DNA of 64,000 nucleotides from UMGS1696 sp964621755 (GTDB lineage: Bacteria; Bacillota; Clostridia; Oscillospirales; CAG-272), in contig CAZUPI010000014.1 in assembly GCA_964621755.1 (NCBI GenBank), positions 1-64,000 on the forward strand, given 5' to 3'. A model generated the notes under the pieces. The model ran no database searches. It was not told the origin of the DNA and saw only the letters and a list, made by a program, of their open reading frames with translations. Positions 27,873 through 36,539 of this stretch are shown one piece after another (position 1 is the first letter of the stretch; each line of letters starts with the position of its first letter). The translations under genes were made by a program, and so were the position numbers.

Positions 27873-27988
27873 GAGAAAGTTTGATTTCATCATGATAATC
27901 TCTCAAGAAAAATAAACTGTCATCTGAACAAATATAGTATGTGCAAATCCGGCGCATAAAATGCTGAAATCTATGACTTTCGAGAAAC

Positions 27989-28750
27989 TTACGCCTTTTT
28001 GCGGAAGACGGCAATTGCCGCAAGATAAACCACTGCCGCCCATCCCGCGACGATGACGAGATGGACAAAAATGCCGTCGAAATCAAGCGCGAGCGCCATA
28101 CGTCCGGCTTTGACCGCATGATAAAATGGCAGCACGCTGCAGACCTTCATGGTTACTCCGCCTATCGATTCCACGTCCATCCACATGCCGCCGAGGAATG
28201 ACGCCGCTGAAATTATCACCGAAGATAAGGGCGGTGCCGCTTTGTCGTTCAAAAGAGCGCCGAACAAAAGTCCAAAGCCGATAAATAATGCCATTGCCGG
28301 AAGGGAAACGACGAGTACCATGAGCCCTCCCAGCAGGTGAAACGCTTCTGTGGTGACTGCCGCGATGATAAGAGAAGCTGCCATGGTAATGACGCCTTGC
28401 ATTACGGCGAGAAAGAACACCGGTACAGTGTATCCGGAAAGAAAATCCGCGGAGGTCATAGGGGATATATACAGCCGCACGAGAAACGCTTCCGTACGGT
28501 CTTTCGAGACGAGCAAGGCGGTAGAAAGCATGAGAAACGACAACCCAAATACATAAATGCCGGGCGCAAGATTGTTGATATCAAAAATGTGCATTCCGGC
28601 CTCCGGCGGGATAGAACGATTGAGAAGACTCATCACAACCAGCATGACCAGCGGAAATCCGAGCGCAAAAACATATGATAATGGGTCACGGACGAGCTCA
28701 AGCATACACCGATTTGCGAATGCTCTCGCCCTATAGAATTTCTCCTTCAT
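27989..28750 (-). CDS. ABC-2 type transporter permease
   Basis: This 253-residue membrane protein has about six hydrophobic segments (for example YVFALGFPLVMLVVMSLL near the N terminus and VIVAGWAAVVYLAAIAVF at the C terminus). This is the ABC-2 permease layout. It overlaps the upstream ATPase gene by 4 nt (ATGA) and forms the export channel with it. Drug, antimicrobial peptide or polysaccharide export are all possible. Confidence 0.85.
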   Translation of the reverse strand: MKEKFYRARAFANRCMLELVRDPLSYVFALGFPLVMLVVMSLLNRSIPPEAGMHIFDINNLAPGIYVFGLSFLMLSTALLVSKDRTEAFLVRLYISPMTSADFLSGYTVPVFFLAVMQGVITMAASLIIAAVTTEAFHLLGGLMVLVVSLPAMALFIGFGLLFGALLNDKAAPPLSSVIISAASFLGGMWMDVESIGGVTMKVCSVLPFYHAVKAGRMALALDFDGIFVHLVIVAGWAAVVYLAAIAVFRKKA

Positions 28751-29523
28751 CGAATCTCACCACCCTCCGCAATTTTAATAAACACATCTTCAAGGGATTC
28801 CTTATTGATGCACCCGCTGTACGCCCGCAGCTCGTCGAGCGTGCCGGACGCTTTGACCATGCCGCCGACCATGACCGCGATTCGGTCCGAGAGGGCTTCC
28901 GCTTCCTCCATATAATGCGTGGTCAGCACGATGGTGACGGATTTCTTTAGTTCTTCAATGAACCGCCACAGCTCCCGTCTGGCGATGACGTCGAGCCCGA
29001 GGGTAGGCTCATCGAGAAAGAGAATCTTGGGGTCGGTCACAATGCCCATGCCGATAGACAGCCTGCGGCGCATTCCGCCCGATAGCGTTTTCGACATTCT
29101 GTCCGCAGAGTCGGTCAGATTGAGCCGTTCTATCATGGCGTCGGCACGCTGTTTAGCGTCACGAAAGCCGTAGATCTGGGCGGTCATGATGAGGTTTTCG
29201 CGGACGGTGAGGTTTCCCGCAGTTGAGGTCTCCTGTGGGGACAGTCCCACAATACGGCGCCTTTCCGACGCGGTTTTCTCATCTGTGATATCGTATCCGA
29301 AAAGGGACGCATGCCCTTCATCCGGTTTCAGCAGACCGGTGAGCATACGGATAGTCGTGGTTTTTCCCGCACCGTTTACGCCAAGCAGAGAAAAAAGGGT
29401 TCCCGACGCAACTTCAAAGGACGCGCCGTTCACGGCTGTGACTGCGGATGCGCCTTTGCCGAAGCGTTTGGTCAGACCGTCTGCTGAAATGGCAATTTCT
29501 GATTTTTCAAACCGCTCACTCAT
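28747..29523 (-). CDS. ABC transporter ATP-binding protein
   Basis: This 258-residue ATPase has Walker A GVNGAGKTTTIRML, signature LSGGMRRRLSIGM and Walker B ILFLDEPTLGLD, followed by the H-loop His in LTTHYMEEAE. It belongs to the DrrA/CcmA-like ABC-2 exporter ATPases. It lies between a regulator (8-nt overlap) and the permease (4-nt overlap), so the three are translationally coupled. Confidence 0.92.
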   Translation of the reverse strand: MSERFEKSEIAISADGLTKRFGKGASAVTAVNGASFEVASGTLFSLLGVNGAGKTTTIRMLTGLLKPDEGHASLFGYDITDEKTASERRRIVGLSPQETSTAGNLTVRENLIMTAQIYGFRDAKQRADAMIERLNLTDSADRMSKTLSGGMRRRLSIGMGIVTDPKILFLDEPTLGLDVIARRELWRFIEELKKSVTIVLTTHYMEEAEALSDRIAVMVGGMVKASGTLDELRAYSGCINKESLEDVFIKIAEGGEIR

Positions 29524-29920
29524 CCTTATTTTCCTCGTCTTCCTCTCCGGTGAACATGTCCACCGAAATCTTTATCATGGCGATTCCGCGCTCCTCGTCA
29601 CCAAGCATGAGAAGCATGTCTCCCGTGTGCAGGTTGAAGACCTCGCGGCACTTTTTGGGGATAACGATCTGACCGCGCTCACCGATTCTCACAGCGCCGA
29701 ACATATGCTTGGCGGGATTGGGGCTTTTCTTTCCAAACGCTAGACTGTCAAGAGTTACCCCAAACAACTCAGCTACAGCTCCGCAGGAGTTGATGTCCGG
29801 CACAGTGGACCCGTTTTCCCATTTTGCGACAGTCTGACGGGAAACGCCGATTTTGTCCGCAAGTTCCTCTTGCGACATATGCGCGCCGTGCCGCAGTTTC
29901 TGTATATTTTCTCCGATCAC
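29516..29920 (-). CDS. XRE helix-turn-helix regulator fused to an AbrB-like domain
   Basis: This 134-residue protein has an N-terminal XRE domain (SQEELADKIGVSRQTVAKWENG, about residues 15-36) and a C-terminal SpoVT/AbrB-type swapped-hairpin domain (RIGERGQIVIPKKCREVF, about residues 78-95). Each domain can bind DNA. The start is GTG at 29920 with GGAGGTGAT 5 nt upstream. It is the first gene of an ABC-2 exporter operon and probably controls that operon. A partial palindrome, ctatataggatag, lies upstream near 29969-29981. Confidence 0.85.
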   Translation of the reverse strand: MIGENIQKLRHGAHMSQEELADKIGVSRQTVAKWENGSTVPDINSCGAVAELFGVTLDSLAFGKKSPNPAKHMFGAVRIGERGQIVIPKKCREVFNLHTGDMLLMLGDEERGIAMIKISVDMFTGEEDEENKDE

Positions 29921-30062
29921 AAAATCACCTCCAATGGCACTATTTTAGCACATATGAAATGGTTTTTCTATATAGGATAGTTTACATAATAAGTTAATTT
30001 TAGTAGCAAAAAACTCGACGTCCCCGCCTTATTTGAAACAAAATCCAATGCCGCCCAGTCCG

Positions 30063-30110
30063 AAAAGTTTTGAAGAGGTTTTAGGGGGACTTTTTCAAAA
30101 GTCCCCCTAA
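30063..30110. repeat. dispersed palindrome copy 6 with flank
   Basis: The flank aaaagttttgaagagg precedes ttagggggacttttt, which pairs with aaaagtccccctaa (30081-30110). It lies 33 nt past the sulfatase stop. Confidence 0.8.
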
Positions 30111-30142
30111 TGTATCAAAACGTATTCAAAACGTATTCTTCA

Positions 30143-31561
30143 TCAATCCGCCTTGACCTTCTGAATGATTCTGTCCTTGCACCACGTATCGCGGTAATAA
30201 GTCGACGGATGAAAGCGGTCGCCGACGCGTATCATTTCGCTCCACATGGCGTATTTCAGCTGCGCCTTCACCTCAGCGTACGCCGGATTTTTAGAAAGGT
30301 CGTTCATCTGAAGCGGGTCGGCGGTATGATCGAACAGAAGCTCACTCCCATCCACAAGATAGGTTGCGTAAGTATAGCGGTTCGTACGCCATGCACGCCA
30401 CTCGTGACCGTCCTCCCACGCTGCCGTCGCGCCGGTCCCCATCATCAGCGCCCCGTCCGGCTTGTATGCGCCGCCTTCACCTAAAATTGCCGCGGAGAGG
30501 TCGTGTCCCTCCACCTCTGCGGGAATATCGTCCTTCATCCCCATCATGGATAATAGGGTCGGCATCAAATCGACGGTATTCATGCACACATCATTTGCGC
30601 CATACGGGATTTTGTCGCCGTACCGCATGAGGAACGGAACGCGGCAGCTTTCCTCGTAGAAGATATTCTTCGCCCGCCTTCCGTGCGCGCCGAACAACTC
30701 GCCATGGTCGGATGTAAAGACAAAAATCGTGTCGTCCCACAGGTTCAGCTCGGACAGTGCCGCCGTCATTTTGCCCACGTTATCATCCACTTTTGCCGCC
30801 ATGGAGTAATAGCCGCGCATCCAGTACGGCAGAAGCGCGCGCTCCTTTTCCGAAAGTCTTGCCCACGCGTCGGCGTACTTGTCGTTTTCGGGAAGATAAT
30901 TTTCCGGCAATGGGAAGTCGGTGTTTGCAAAGCGAGCGTAAGCTTCGGGGTCGCAGTTTCCTTCATTCCACGGGTCGTGCGGAATTCCTATCGACAGAAA
31001 CAGTGCGAACGGCTCGTCATTTGAGCGGAACTCGCGGAGTTTCTCGATTGCCATATCGGTCTGACAGTCGGGTTCAAACCCGTCGTAGAAAATTTTTTCG
31101 GGACTGTCAAGGTGATAATAGGAGCACTTGCCGTAGTTTTCGTGATGGAAATTGTACCCGGCAAAGTAGTCGTTGAATCCAAGCCTGTCAGCTCCCTTGG
31201 GAACGTAGGAATTTTTGGGGTCATAATGATTCCCGAGCTCATTCGCGTAGAGGTGCCACTTCCCGATATACGCAGTTTTGTATCCGTTATCGTTCAGCAC
31301 ATCGGCGAAGGAGCGGTGGTTTGTGGAAATACGCAGCTCGTTGATGACCATTCCGGTGGACGTGGTATACTTCCCGGTAAAGAGAGAAGCCCGAAACGGC
31401 GCGCATACCGGATGTCCCGATACGCACTCGCAGAGATTGCAGGACTCACTGGCAAGCGCATCAATATTCGGCGTTTTCGCTTTCTTGTCGCCATAATACC
31501 CCATACTGCAAAGACGCAGCTGGTCTGCAAACATAAAAACAAGGTTAGGCTTTTTAGCCAT
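30143..31561 (-). CDS. Cys-type sulfatase
   Basis: This 472-residue alkaline-phosphatase-fold enzyme hydrolyses sulfate esters. The maturation motif is C53-A-P-F-R in HPVCAPFRASLFTGKY, a Cys-type site that must be oxidised to formylglycine; no maturase gene is in the window. Metal-ligand regions include FMFADQLR and FTSDHGELFGAHG. There is no signal peptide, so it seems cytoplasmic. The second ATG (31561) is chosen because AGGAGG lies 8 nt upstream of it and only 2 nt from the first ATG. The Shine-Dalgarno site overlaps the stop region of the upstream permease gene. Substrate is unknown. Confidence 0.88.
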   Translation of the reverse strand: MAKKPNLVFMFADQLRLCSMGYYGDKKAKTPNIDALASESCNLCECVSGHPVCAPFRASLFTGKYTTSTGMVINELRISTNHRSFADVLNDNGYKTAYIGKWHLYANELGNHYDPKNSYVPKGADRLGFNDYFAGYNFHHENYGKCSYYHLDSPEKIFYDGFEPDCQTDMAIEKLREFRSNDEPFALFLSIGIPHDPWNEGNCDPEAYARFANTDFPLPENYLPENDKYADAWARLSEKERALLPYWMRGYYSMAAKVDDNVGKMTAALSELNLWDDTIFVFTSDHGELFGAHGRRAKNIFYEESCRVPFLMRYGDKIPYGANDVCMNTVDLMPTLLSMMGMKDDIPAEVEGHDLSAAILGEGGAYKPDGALMMGTGATAAWEDGHEWRAWRTNRYTYATYLVDGSELLFDHTADPLQMNDLSKNPAYAEVKAQLKYAMWSEMIRVGDRFHPSTYYRDTWCKDRIIQKVKAD

Positions 31562-31573
31562 GTTCATTTCCTC

Positions 31574-32449
31574 CTATTTTTTGATATGGATTTGTGTCAG
31601 AATAATTCCAACGAAAATCAAAGCACAGCCGAGGTAGGCAATGCCGGTCATGCGTTCGTGGAGGATAAGGGCGCCGCCGAGAGCGGAGAACAGGGATTCC
31701 GTTGAAAAAATCAGGGAAGCGGAGGTGGGTTCGGAGTATTTTAAGCCGAGAACCTGACAGGTATACGCTACGCCGACCGACATGAAGCCGCAGTATGCTA
31801 TCGGGATTGCCGCCGCCCACATGGCAGAGAGGGAAATATCTTCAAAGATAAATGTGAAAATCCAGTTCAGAACCGCGCAGACTGCAAACTGCATGGCTGT
31901 GAAGCGGAGAGTGTATATTTTTTCCGACGCGCGGTCGATTACGATGATATGGATTGCGAAGACAAGCGCACAGCCGACAAGGACTGCGTCGCCGCTGGTG
32001 AAGGTGAGCGCGCCGCTGCCGCAGCAGATGAAGTAGAGTCCGACTACGCCGAAAATGGCGCCTATCCAAGTGCGGATATTCGTCTTTTGTCCAAGAAATA
32101 TGCCGATTATCGGCACGATAATCATGTATAAACTGGTAATGAAGCCCGCTTTTCCGGCTGAGGTCCAGCCTATGCCGAGCTGCTGGAGAAACGATGCAGT
32201 GAACAGCAAAACGCCGGCGATACATCCGGTGATGAGCGTGTTTTTCATGATTTTTTTGTCGGTCGCACCCTTTTCGAACAGCAGAAAGACCGGAATCAGG
32301 GAAAGCGCGCCTAACGTAAACCGCGCGCCGCCAAGTAAAAACGGACCGATAAGCTCGGAGCCAAGCCGCTGCGCTACGAAGGCAAATCCCCAGACGACTG
32401 CCGCTGTGATACAGAACAACAGCCCTTTGACTGTATTTTTCTTTTCCAT
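31574..32449 (-). CDS. EamA/DMT family transporter
   Basis: This 291-residue protein has ten predicted membrane helices in two EamA repeats. The second repeat ends SLFSALGGALILHERM then IAYLGCALIFVGIIL, a typical DMT signature. It lies directly upstream of the sulfatase with a very short gap, so the permease may import or export a metabolite linked to that enzyme; this is inference. Its promoter is at 32492-32520. Confidence 0.9.
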   Translation of the reverse strand: MEKKNTVKGLLFCITAAVVWGFAFVAQRLGSELIGPFLLGGARFTLGALSLIPVFLLFEKGATDKKIMKNTLITGCIAGVLLFTASFLQQLGIGWTSAGKAGFITSLYMIIVPIIGIFLGQKTNIRTWIGAIFGVVGLYFICCGSGALTFTSGDAVLVGCALVFAIHIIVIDRASEKIYTLRFTAMQFAVCAVLNWIFTFIFEDISLSAMWAAAIPIAYCGFMSVGVAYTCQVLGLKYSEPTSASLIFSTESLFSALGGALILHERMTGIAYLGCALIFVGIILTQIHIKK

Positions 32450-32491
32450 AAAAATTGTAAATGCTCTCCTGTGTGATTGGAATTACAATAA

Positions 32492-32520
32492 ATTATACCA
32501 TTTCCTGCGTAAAGGGTCAA
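32492..32520 (-). promoter_or_regulatory. promoter of the DMT-sulfatase operon
   Basis: Minus-strand TTGACC (plus 32515-32520) and TATAAT (plus 32492-32497) are 17 nt apart. Confidence 0.8.
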
Positions 32521-32574
32521 ATGACAGAATCGTTAATCTTTTGTCAAAAATGTTATATAATATTGTAGTTTTTG

Positions 32575-32603
32575 TGGACAGCGGACGAATTTTGTGATAT
32601 AAT
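32575..32603 (+). promoter_or_regulatory. promoter of the Cys-rich orphan gene
   Basis: TGGACA (32575-32580) and TATAAT (32598-32603) are 17 nt apart, 48 nt before the start. Confidence 0.7.
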
Positions 32604-32651
32604 TGAGAAGATAAAAATGAGGTAGAAAGAGTCGGCTGAAGGAGGCAGAAA

Positions 32652-33500
32652 ATGGCGAAAAGAAAGCGGAGAACAGGGGATGCCGGACAGGCAATACGGG
32701 ATGCTGTGGGCGGAGTATTTTCCTGCGGCAACTTTTTTCAGAGCGAGTTTGAGCTTCCGGCGGGGGTGGGCGCACAGCTGTCGATGACCGGTATGACGCC
32801 CGCTTACGGCAACGGCGGCACATTTTCGGATGACTCCCTCGCGGCGGCACTGTCCGCTTATCCGGCGATGAGAAGAATGAGCCCCGCCTGTATCAATAGA
32901 CTCGCGGCGCGGAAACGCTTTACTGTTATGTGCGGCAATATTGACCGCTGTGTCGCGATTTTCGGCTGTATCAACGAGCTTGTGCGGTGCGGAATCACAA
33001 AGATTATCATCGCTGCCTATACAAATGAGGAAAGAGATAACCTGTGGGAAGCGCTGTCCCTTATGCGCGCCGGTCTTGACGGTGTTTCTACCTCGTGTTT
33101 TGGAACGCGCGGCGCGGAAAACGGGATTGACTTTGAACCGACTCGCCGGCGTCTTGCCGAAAGTAAAGTGTACGGTTTCCTGACCTCCGAAAAGCCTGAA
33201 GTGATGCTTATCGGACAAGCATCGTTTACGAGAGGATGCAACCTCATCAGACGCGGCGGCGAGTTTTCGCTGGCGTCGTATCTCGCAAGGGCTGCGCCGG
33301 TCGTTTTGACTTCCTCGGAAAGTGTGGATTCGGCACGCTCCATGGCAGCGGCGGTCGAGCTGTTTGCCCCGCTTTCCACTATCTGCTTTACCGGAGAGGT
33401 ACGGCAGCTTCGCGACGCGGTCATTTTCCATCCCGACGACACGACCGTGTTTGATTCCCGTCCCAAGTCCGATGATATGCTTGAACAGCTCGGGTTTTAG
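32652..33500 (+). CDS. Cys-rich protein of unknown function
   Basis: This 282-residue protein was not recognised. It starts MAKRKRRTGDAGQ after a strong AAGGAGG site and has no signal peptide or membrane segment. It contains about eight cysteines, most in or near predicted helices (VMCGNIDRC, FGCINELVRCG, STSCFG). The middle, INELVRCGITKIIIAAYTNE, has an alternating alpha/beta look. It resembles only vaguely the first helicase subdomain of type III restriction subunits, without a P-loop, and that is not enough to assign it. It is monocistronic with its own promoter. Confidence 0.7.
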   Translation: MAKRKRRTGDAGQAIRDAVGGVFSCGNFFQSEFELPAGVGAQLSMTGMTPAYGNGGTFSDDSLAAALSAYPAMRRMSPACINRLAARKRFTVMCGNIDRCVAIFGCINELVRCGITKIIIAAYTNEERDNLWEALSLMRAGLDGVSTSCFGTRGAENGIDFEPTRRRLAESKVYGFLTSEKPEVMLIGQASFTRGCNLIRRGGEFSLASYLARAAPVVLTSSESVDSARSMAAAVELFAPLSTICFTGEVRQLRDAVIFHPDDTTVFDSRPKSDDMLEQLGF

Positions 33501-33631
33501 AAACAATAGCTATTTAAATAGTCAAATTAAGACTTAATTGTTAATTTTAAATTTATATTCGAATTGCTGTTCATTTTTTGCGGTATTTATGCTATAATAA
33601 TATATATTTTTTTATTTCATGTCATTTTTAT

Positions 33632-33677
33632 TTCAAAAGTTCTCGAGGAAAACCTTTTGAAAAAAGCTTCTCCTCGT
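33632..33677. repeat. dispersed palindrome copy 7, in a 5' leader
   Basis: The flank caaaagttctcg precedes cgaggaaaaccttttgaaaa, which pairs imperfectly with aaaaagcttctcctcg. It lies between a TATAAT-like element (about 33594) and the start of the solute-binding lipoprotein gene. Confidence 0.6.
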
Positions 33678-33719
33678 CTCGTCTCACATATACAATATTG
33701 AACAAAGGGGGGAAAAAGT

Positions 33720-35228
33720 ATGAAAAAACGCGTAACTTCCTTCATTCTTGCTTGCCTGATGCTCACATCGGCGGGCCTGATGGGCTCATGTTCTGAAGGC
33801 GCCGAAAATGGAGAGACAACTTCTTCTGCGAATACCTCGACTTCACAAGAAGAATCGGTTGTTGAAACCAACACAGAGGATTTGTCGCCCGCCGAGGAGC
33901 GTTCTCTGATTCCTGACGACCTGCCGGCAGTAACATTTGATGGACGCTCATACCTAATCGCTACTACAGAAAGTAAAGAATATGAGATTTTGTCAGAGGA
34001 GCTGACGGGAGAGGGAACCAACGATGCGGTGTACGACCGAAATATTCGGATTGAGGACCGATTTGACGTGAAAATTGAGCCGGTCATCTCAAGCGCACCG
34101 TATGAGGATATCAGAACTGTCGTGATGTCGGGAACCTATGCCTATGATGTTGCGGGATTTATCAACTACATGGCATATACGCCGATTTTTGCGAAGGTTC
34201 TTTACAACTGGACGGAAGTGCCCTATGTCGACTTGTCGAAGCCGTGGTACAACCAGCTTGCCAATGACCCCGCTACGATAAACAACACCCTCTTTACGGT
34301 AAATGGTGACTTATCGATATCCACACTCCAATATACATACGGTATGTTCTTCAATTACAATATTCTCGAGCAGTACGGCATCACTTCGTCGCAGCTCTAT
34401 GATATGGTATTTGACGGAACATGGACGATTGATAACATGCGCGGGATTATAACGGGAATCTGGGAAGATACAAACGGTGATGGAACCCACGACAAAAACG
34501 ACGTTCACGGTTACTCTGTCTGTACAAACGGCGTACATACGACTGACGTATGGCTTGCCGCTCTCGATATCGACGTTGCTTCTATCGCCAGCGACGGCAG
34601 TTCGTTTGAAGTGACCTTCTTCAACGAAAAGACAGTCTCCGCTCTTGAAAAGGTTCTTGCTCTCACCTATGACGAAAACGGCTCCTATGTCAATACCGGC
34701 GACTGGCGCGAGACGCCGAGCTCCTTTGCTGAAGGAAAAATTGCGATGACGCAGCTTTACTTCGGTGAAACCACGGAATCGCTCGGCGATATGGAGGACA
34801 CCTACGGGATTCTGCCGCTCCCGAAGTTTGACGAAAGCCAAGAGGGATATTACACCAACGCATGGGACCAGTTCACAGTATTTGCGATTCCGAAGACCAT
34901 TTCGGAAGCGGACAAAGAAGTTACAGGCATCATCTTTGAAGCGCTCAACGCAGAATCCTATAAGACAGTTTACCCGGCATATTACGACCAGGCCCTGAAG
35001 AGCCGTTACTCCGCTGAACCGACGACTGCGGAAATTATTGACATTATCATGGCGGGCAGAAAGCTGGAGTTCACCTTCCAGTTCGGTACAAAGGTATCCG
35101 AACTTCCCTATCTGTTTCGCGGTATGGTAACCGCAAAGGATACAAACGTTGCATCGAAGTACAAGAAAATCCAAAAGGCTCTGAATAAACAAATTCAGAC
35201 GTTAATAGACCTGTATTGTGAAGACTAA
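33720..35228 (+). CDS. extracellular solute-binding lipoprotein
   Basis: This 502-residue ABC-type solute-binding protein has a lipoprotein signal with lipobox LMGSC (Cys about residue 24), followed by a Ser/Thr/Glu-rich linker. The mature part has a bilobed sugar-binding-like pattern. A loop DTNGDGTHDKND near residue 245 resembles a Ca-binding EF-hand or dockerin loop. A G-rich Shine-Dalgarno site (aaaggggggaa) precedes the ATG. No permease or ATPase genes adjoin it, so its partners lie elsewhere. It is a paralogue of the frameshifted gene at 13969 and is followed by a terminator. Confidence 0.85.
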   Translation: MKKRVTSFILACLMLTSAGLMGSCSEGAENGETTSSANTSTSQEESVVETNTEDLSPAEERSLIPDDLPAVTFDGRSYLIATTESKEYEILSEELTGEGTNDAVYDRNIRIEDRFDVKIEPVISSAPYEDIRTVVMSGTYAYDVAGFINYMAYTPIFAKVLYNWTEVPYVDLSKPWYNQLANDPATINNTLFTVNGDLSISTLQYTYGMFFNYNILEQYGITSSQLYDMVFDGTWTIDNMRGIITGIWEDTNGDGTHDKNDVHGYSVCTNGVHTTDVWLAALDIDVASIASDGSSFEVTFFNEKTVSALEKVLALTYDENGSYVNTGDWRETPSSFAEGKIAMTQLYFGETTESLGDMEDTYGILPLPKFDESQEGYYTNAWDQFTVFAIPKTISEADKEVTGIIFEALNAESYKTVYPAYYDQALKSRYSAEPTTAEIIDIIMAGRKLEFTFQFGTKVSELPYLFRGMVTAKDTNVASKYKKIQKALNKQIQTLIDLYCED

Positions 35229-35247
35229 TTGGAATTGAAAAATAAGG

Positions 35248-35295
35248 AAACGGAGAGGGATGCTTTTCATAAGGCATTCCTCTCCGTTTCTTTAT
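35248..35295 (+). terminator. terminator of the solute-binding gene
   Basis: aaacggagagggatgc pairs with gcattcctctccgttt, a 16-bp stem with few mismatches, followed by ctttatt. Confidence 0.75.
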
Positions 35296-35316
35296 TCTCG
35301 CCGCGCTTGCGTATAA

Positions 35317-35344
35317 AACAAAAACAGCCCCCTTTGGGACTGTT
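35317..35344 (-). terminator. tRNA-Cys terminator
   Basis: On the minus strand aacagtccc pairs with ggggctgtt (one wobble, loop aaag) followed by TTTGTTTT, directly after the tRNA 3' end. Confidence 0.8.
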
Positions 35345-35347
35345 TCA

Positions 35348-35419
35348 AGGCGCCACCCGGAATCGGACCGGGGAATAAAAGTTTTGCAGACTTCTGCCTT
35401 ACCGCTTGGCTATGGCGCC
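35348..35419 (-). tRNA. tRNA-Cys (GCA)
   Basis: The minus strand folds as a 72-nt tRNA: acceptor GGCGCCA/TGGCGCC, D arm GCC..GGC, anticodon loop CTGCAAA with anticodon GCA, and T arm CCCGG-TCCGATT-CCGGG. No CCA is encoded. It is solitary, with a consensus promoter and its own terminator. Confidence 0.93.
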
Positions 35420-35439
35420 GTTCATTGGTGACGGATAAA

Positions 35440-35468
35440 ATTATACTATAAACTCCGCGGTTTGTCAA
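35440..35468 (-). promoter_or_regulatory. tRNA-Cys promoter
   Basis: Minus-strand TTGACA (plus 35463-35468) and TATAAT (plus 35440-35445) are both perfect with 17-nt spacing. Confidence 0.88.
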
Positions 35469-35565
35469 TAGCTTATCGGAAATTTCTTTGGGAAATTTTG
35501 TTTCCTCCATTCCAGTACTTCTCCGGGCGATTGCGGAAAGAACGGTATAAATTTACAGTTATGCG

Positions 35566-35594
35566 TTGAAAAAGCCCCGTTTCTGTGGTATCAT
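35566..35594 (+). promoter_or_regulatory. SDR gene promoter
   Basis: TTGAAA (35566-35571) and TATCAT (35589-35594) are 17 nt apart, 33 nt before the start. Confidence 0.7.
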
Positions 35595-35627
35595 ATAACA
35601 AACACAATCGAAAACGAGGTACATCAA

Positions 35628-36383
35628 ATGAAAGTTGCTGTCATCACCGGCGCGTCGGCGGGGCTTGGCCGTGAGTTTCTCGCTGCACTGCCGGAATTTT
35701 ATCCTGATATCGAGGAATACTGGCTCATCGCAAGGAGAAAAGAGAAGCTGGAGGAAGCCGCGCACACCGTTTCGCGCCAATGCAGAATCTTCCCGCTCGA
35801 CCTGACGGAGGATGAAAGCTACAAAAAGCTGGCGGAGTACGCTGCGGAGCAGAATCCCGACATCCGGCTGCTGGTGAACAATTCCGGCTGCGGTTTTCTC
35901 GGAAACGTCGGCGACGGCGAACTGGAACATCAGACGGCGATGATTGAACTGAATCTCAAGGGCCTGACCGCTGTAACGCATACGCTGCTCCCGTATATGT
36001 CGCAGGGCTCGGCAATCATCAACGTGTCGTCCATTGCGTCCTTCTGTCCAAACGCGCGCATGACCGTCTACAGCGCGGGCAAAGCGTACGTGTCGGCGTT
36101 CACTTACGGCGTCGGCGAGGAACTTCGAGGACGCGGCATCACAGCAACGGTCGTGTGCCCCGGACCGATGGACACCGATTTTATCACCCTCGGCGGCATC
36201 AAGGGCAACTCCAAAACGTTCGACATTCTCCCGTACTGCGACCCGAAAAAAGTGGCGCGCGGCTCCCTCGCGGCGGCGAAAAAAGGAAAGTCGAGCTATA
36301 CCCCGCGCCTGTTCTATAAATTCTATCGTACAGTTGCAAAGCTTCTGCCGGTCAAAGTTGTGATGAAAATGAGCAAAACCTAA
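35628..36383 (+). CDS. short-chain dehydrogenase/reductase
   Basis: This 251-residue classical SDR has the cofactor motif TGASAGLG (residues 7-14), NNSG in place of NNAG, the catalytic Ser region INVSSIASF and the YSAGK (Tyr-x3-Lys) pair. ARRKEKLEE after the second strand suggests NADP(H). Substrate is unknown. There is no obvious Shine-Dalgarno site beyond gaggta, and the gene is monocistronic with its own promoter. Confidence 0.88.
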   Translation: MKVAVITGASAGLGREFLAALPEFYPDIEEYWLIARRKEKLEEAAHTVSRQCRIFPLDLTEDESYKKLAEYAAEQNPDIRLLVNNSGCGFLGNVGDGELEHQTAMIELNLKGLTAVTHTLLPYMSQGSAIINVSSIASFCPNARMTVYSAGKAYVSAFTYGVGEELRGRGITATVVCPGPMDTDFITLGGIKGNSKTFDILPYCDPKKVARGSLAAAKKGKSSYTPRLFYKFYRTVAKLLPVKVVMKMSKT

Positions 36384-36412
36384 GTCTGCTTGTCTCAATT
36401 GCAGTTTAACTC

Positions 36413-36441
36413 TTGCAAACCACCATAAAATCTGGTATAAT
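36413..36441 (+). promoter_or_regulatory. parvulin gene promoter
   Basis: TTGCAA (36413-36418) and TATAAT (36436-36441) are 17 nt apart. The leader of about 90 nt contains repeat copy 8. Confidence 0.8.
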
Positions 36442-36469
36442 CATCAAACATAAAGTCTACCATCTATTA

Positions 36470-36526
36470 AAAAGGTTTTTGAAAGGGGGGCGGGGAATAC
36501 TTTTTTCTCAAAAAAGCGTCCCCCGC
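36470..36526. repeat. dispersed palindrome copy 8, in the parvulin leader
   Basis: The flank aaaggtttttgaaaggggg precedes gcggggaatactttttt, which pairs with aaaaaagcgtcccccgc. It ends 13 nt before the start codon and replaces any Shine-Dalgarno site there. Confidence 0.8.
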
Positions 36527-36539
36527 GAAAATCGATCAC

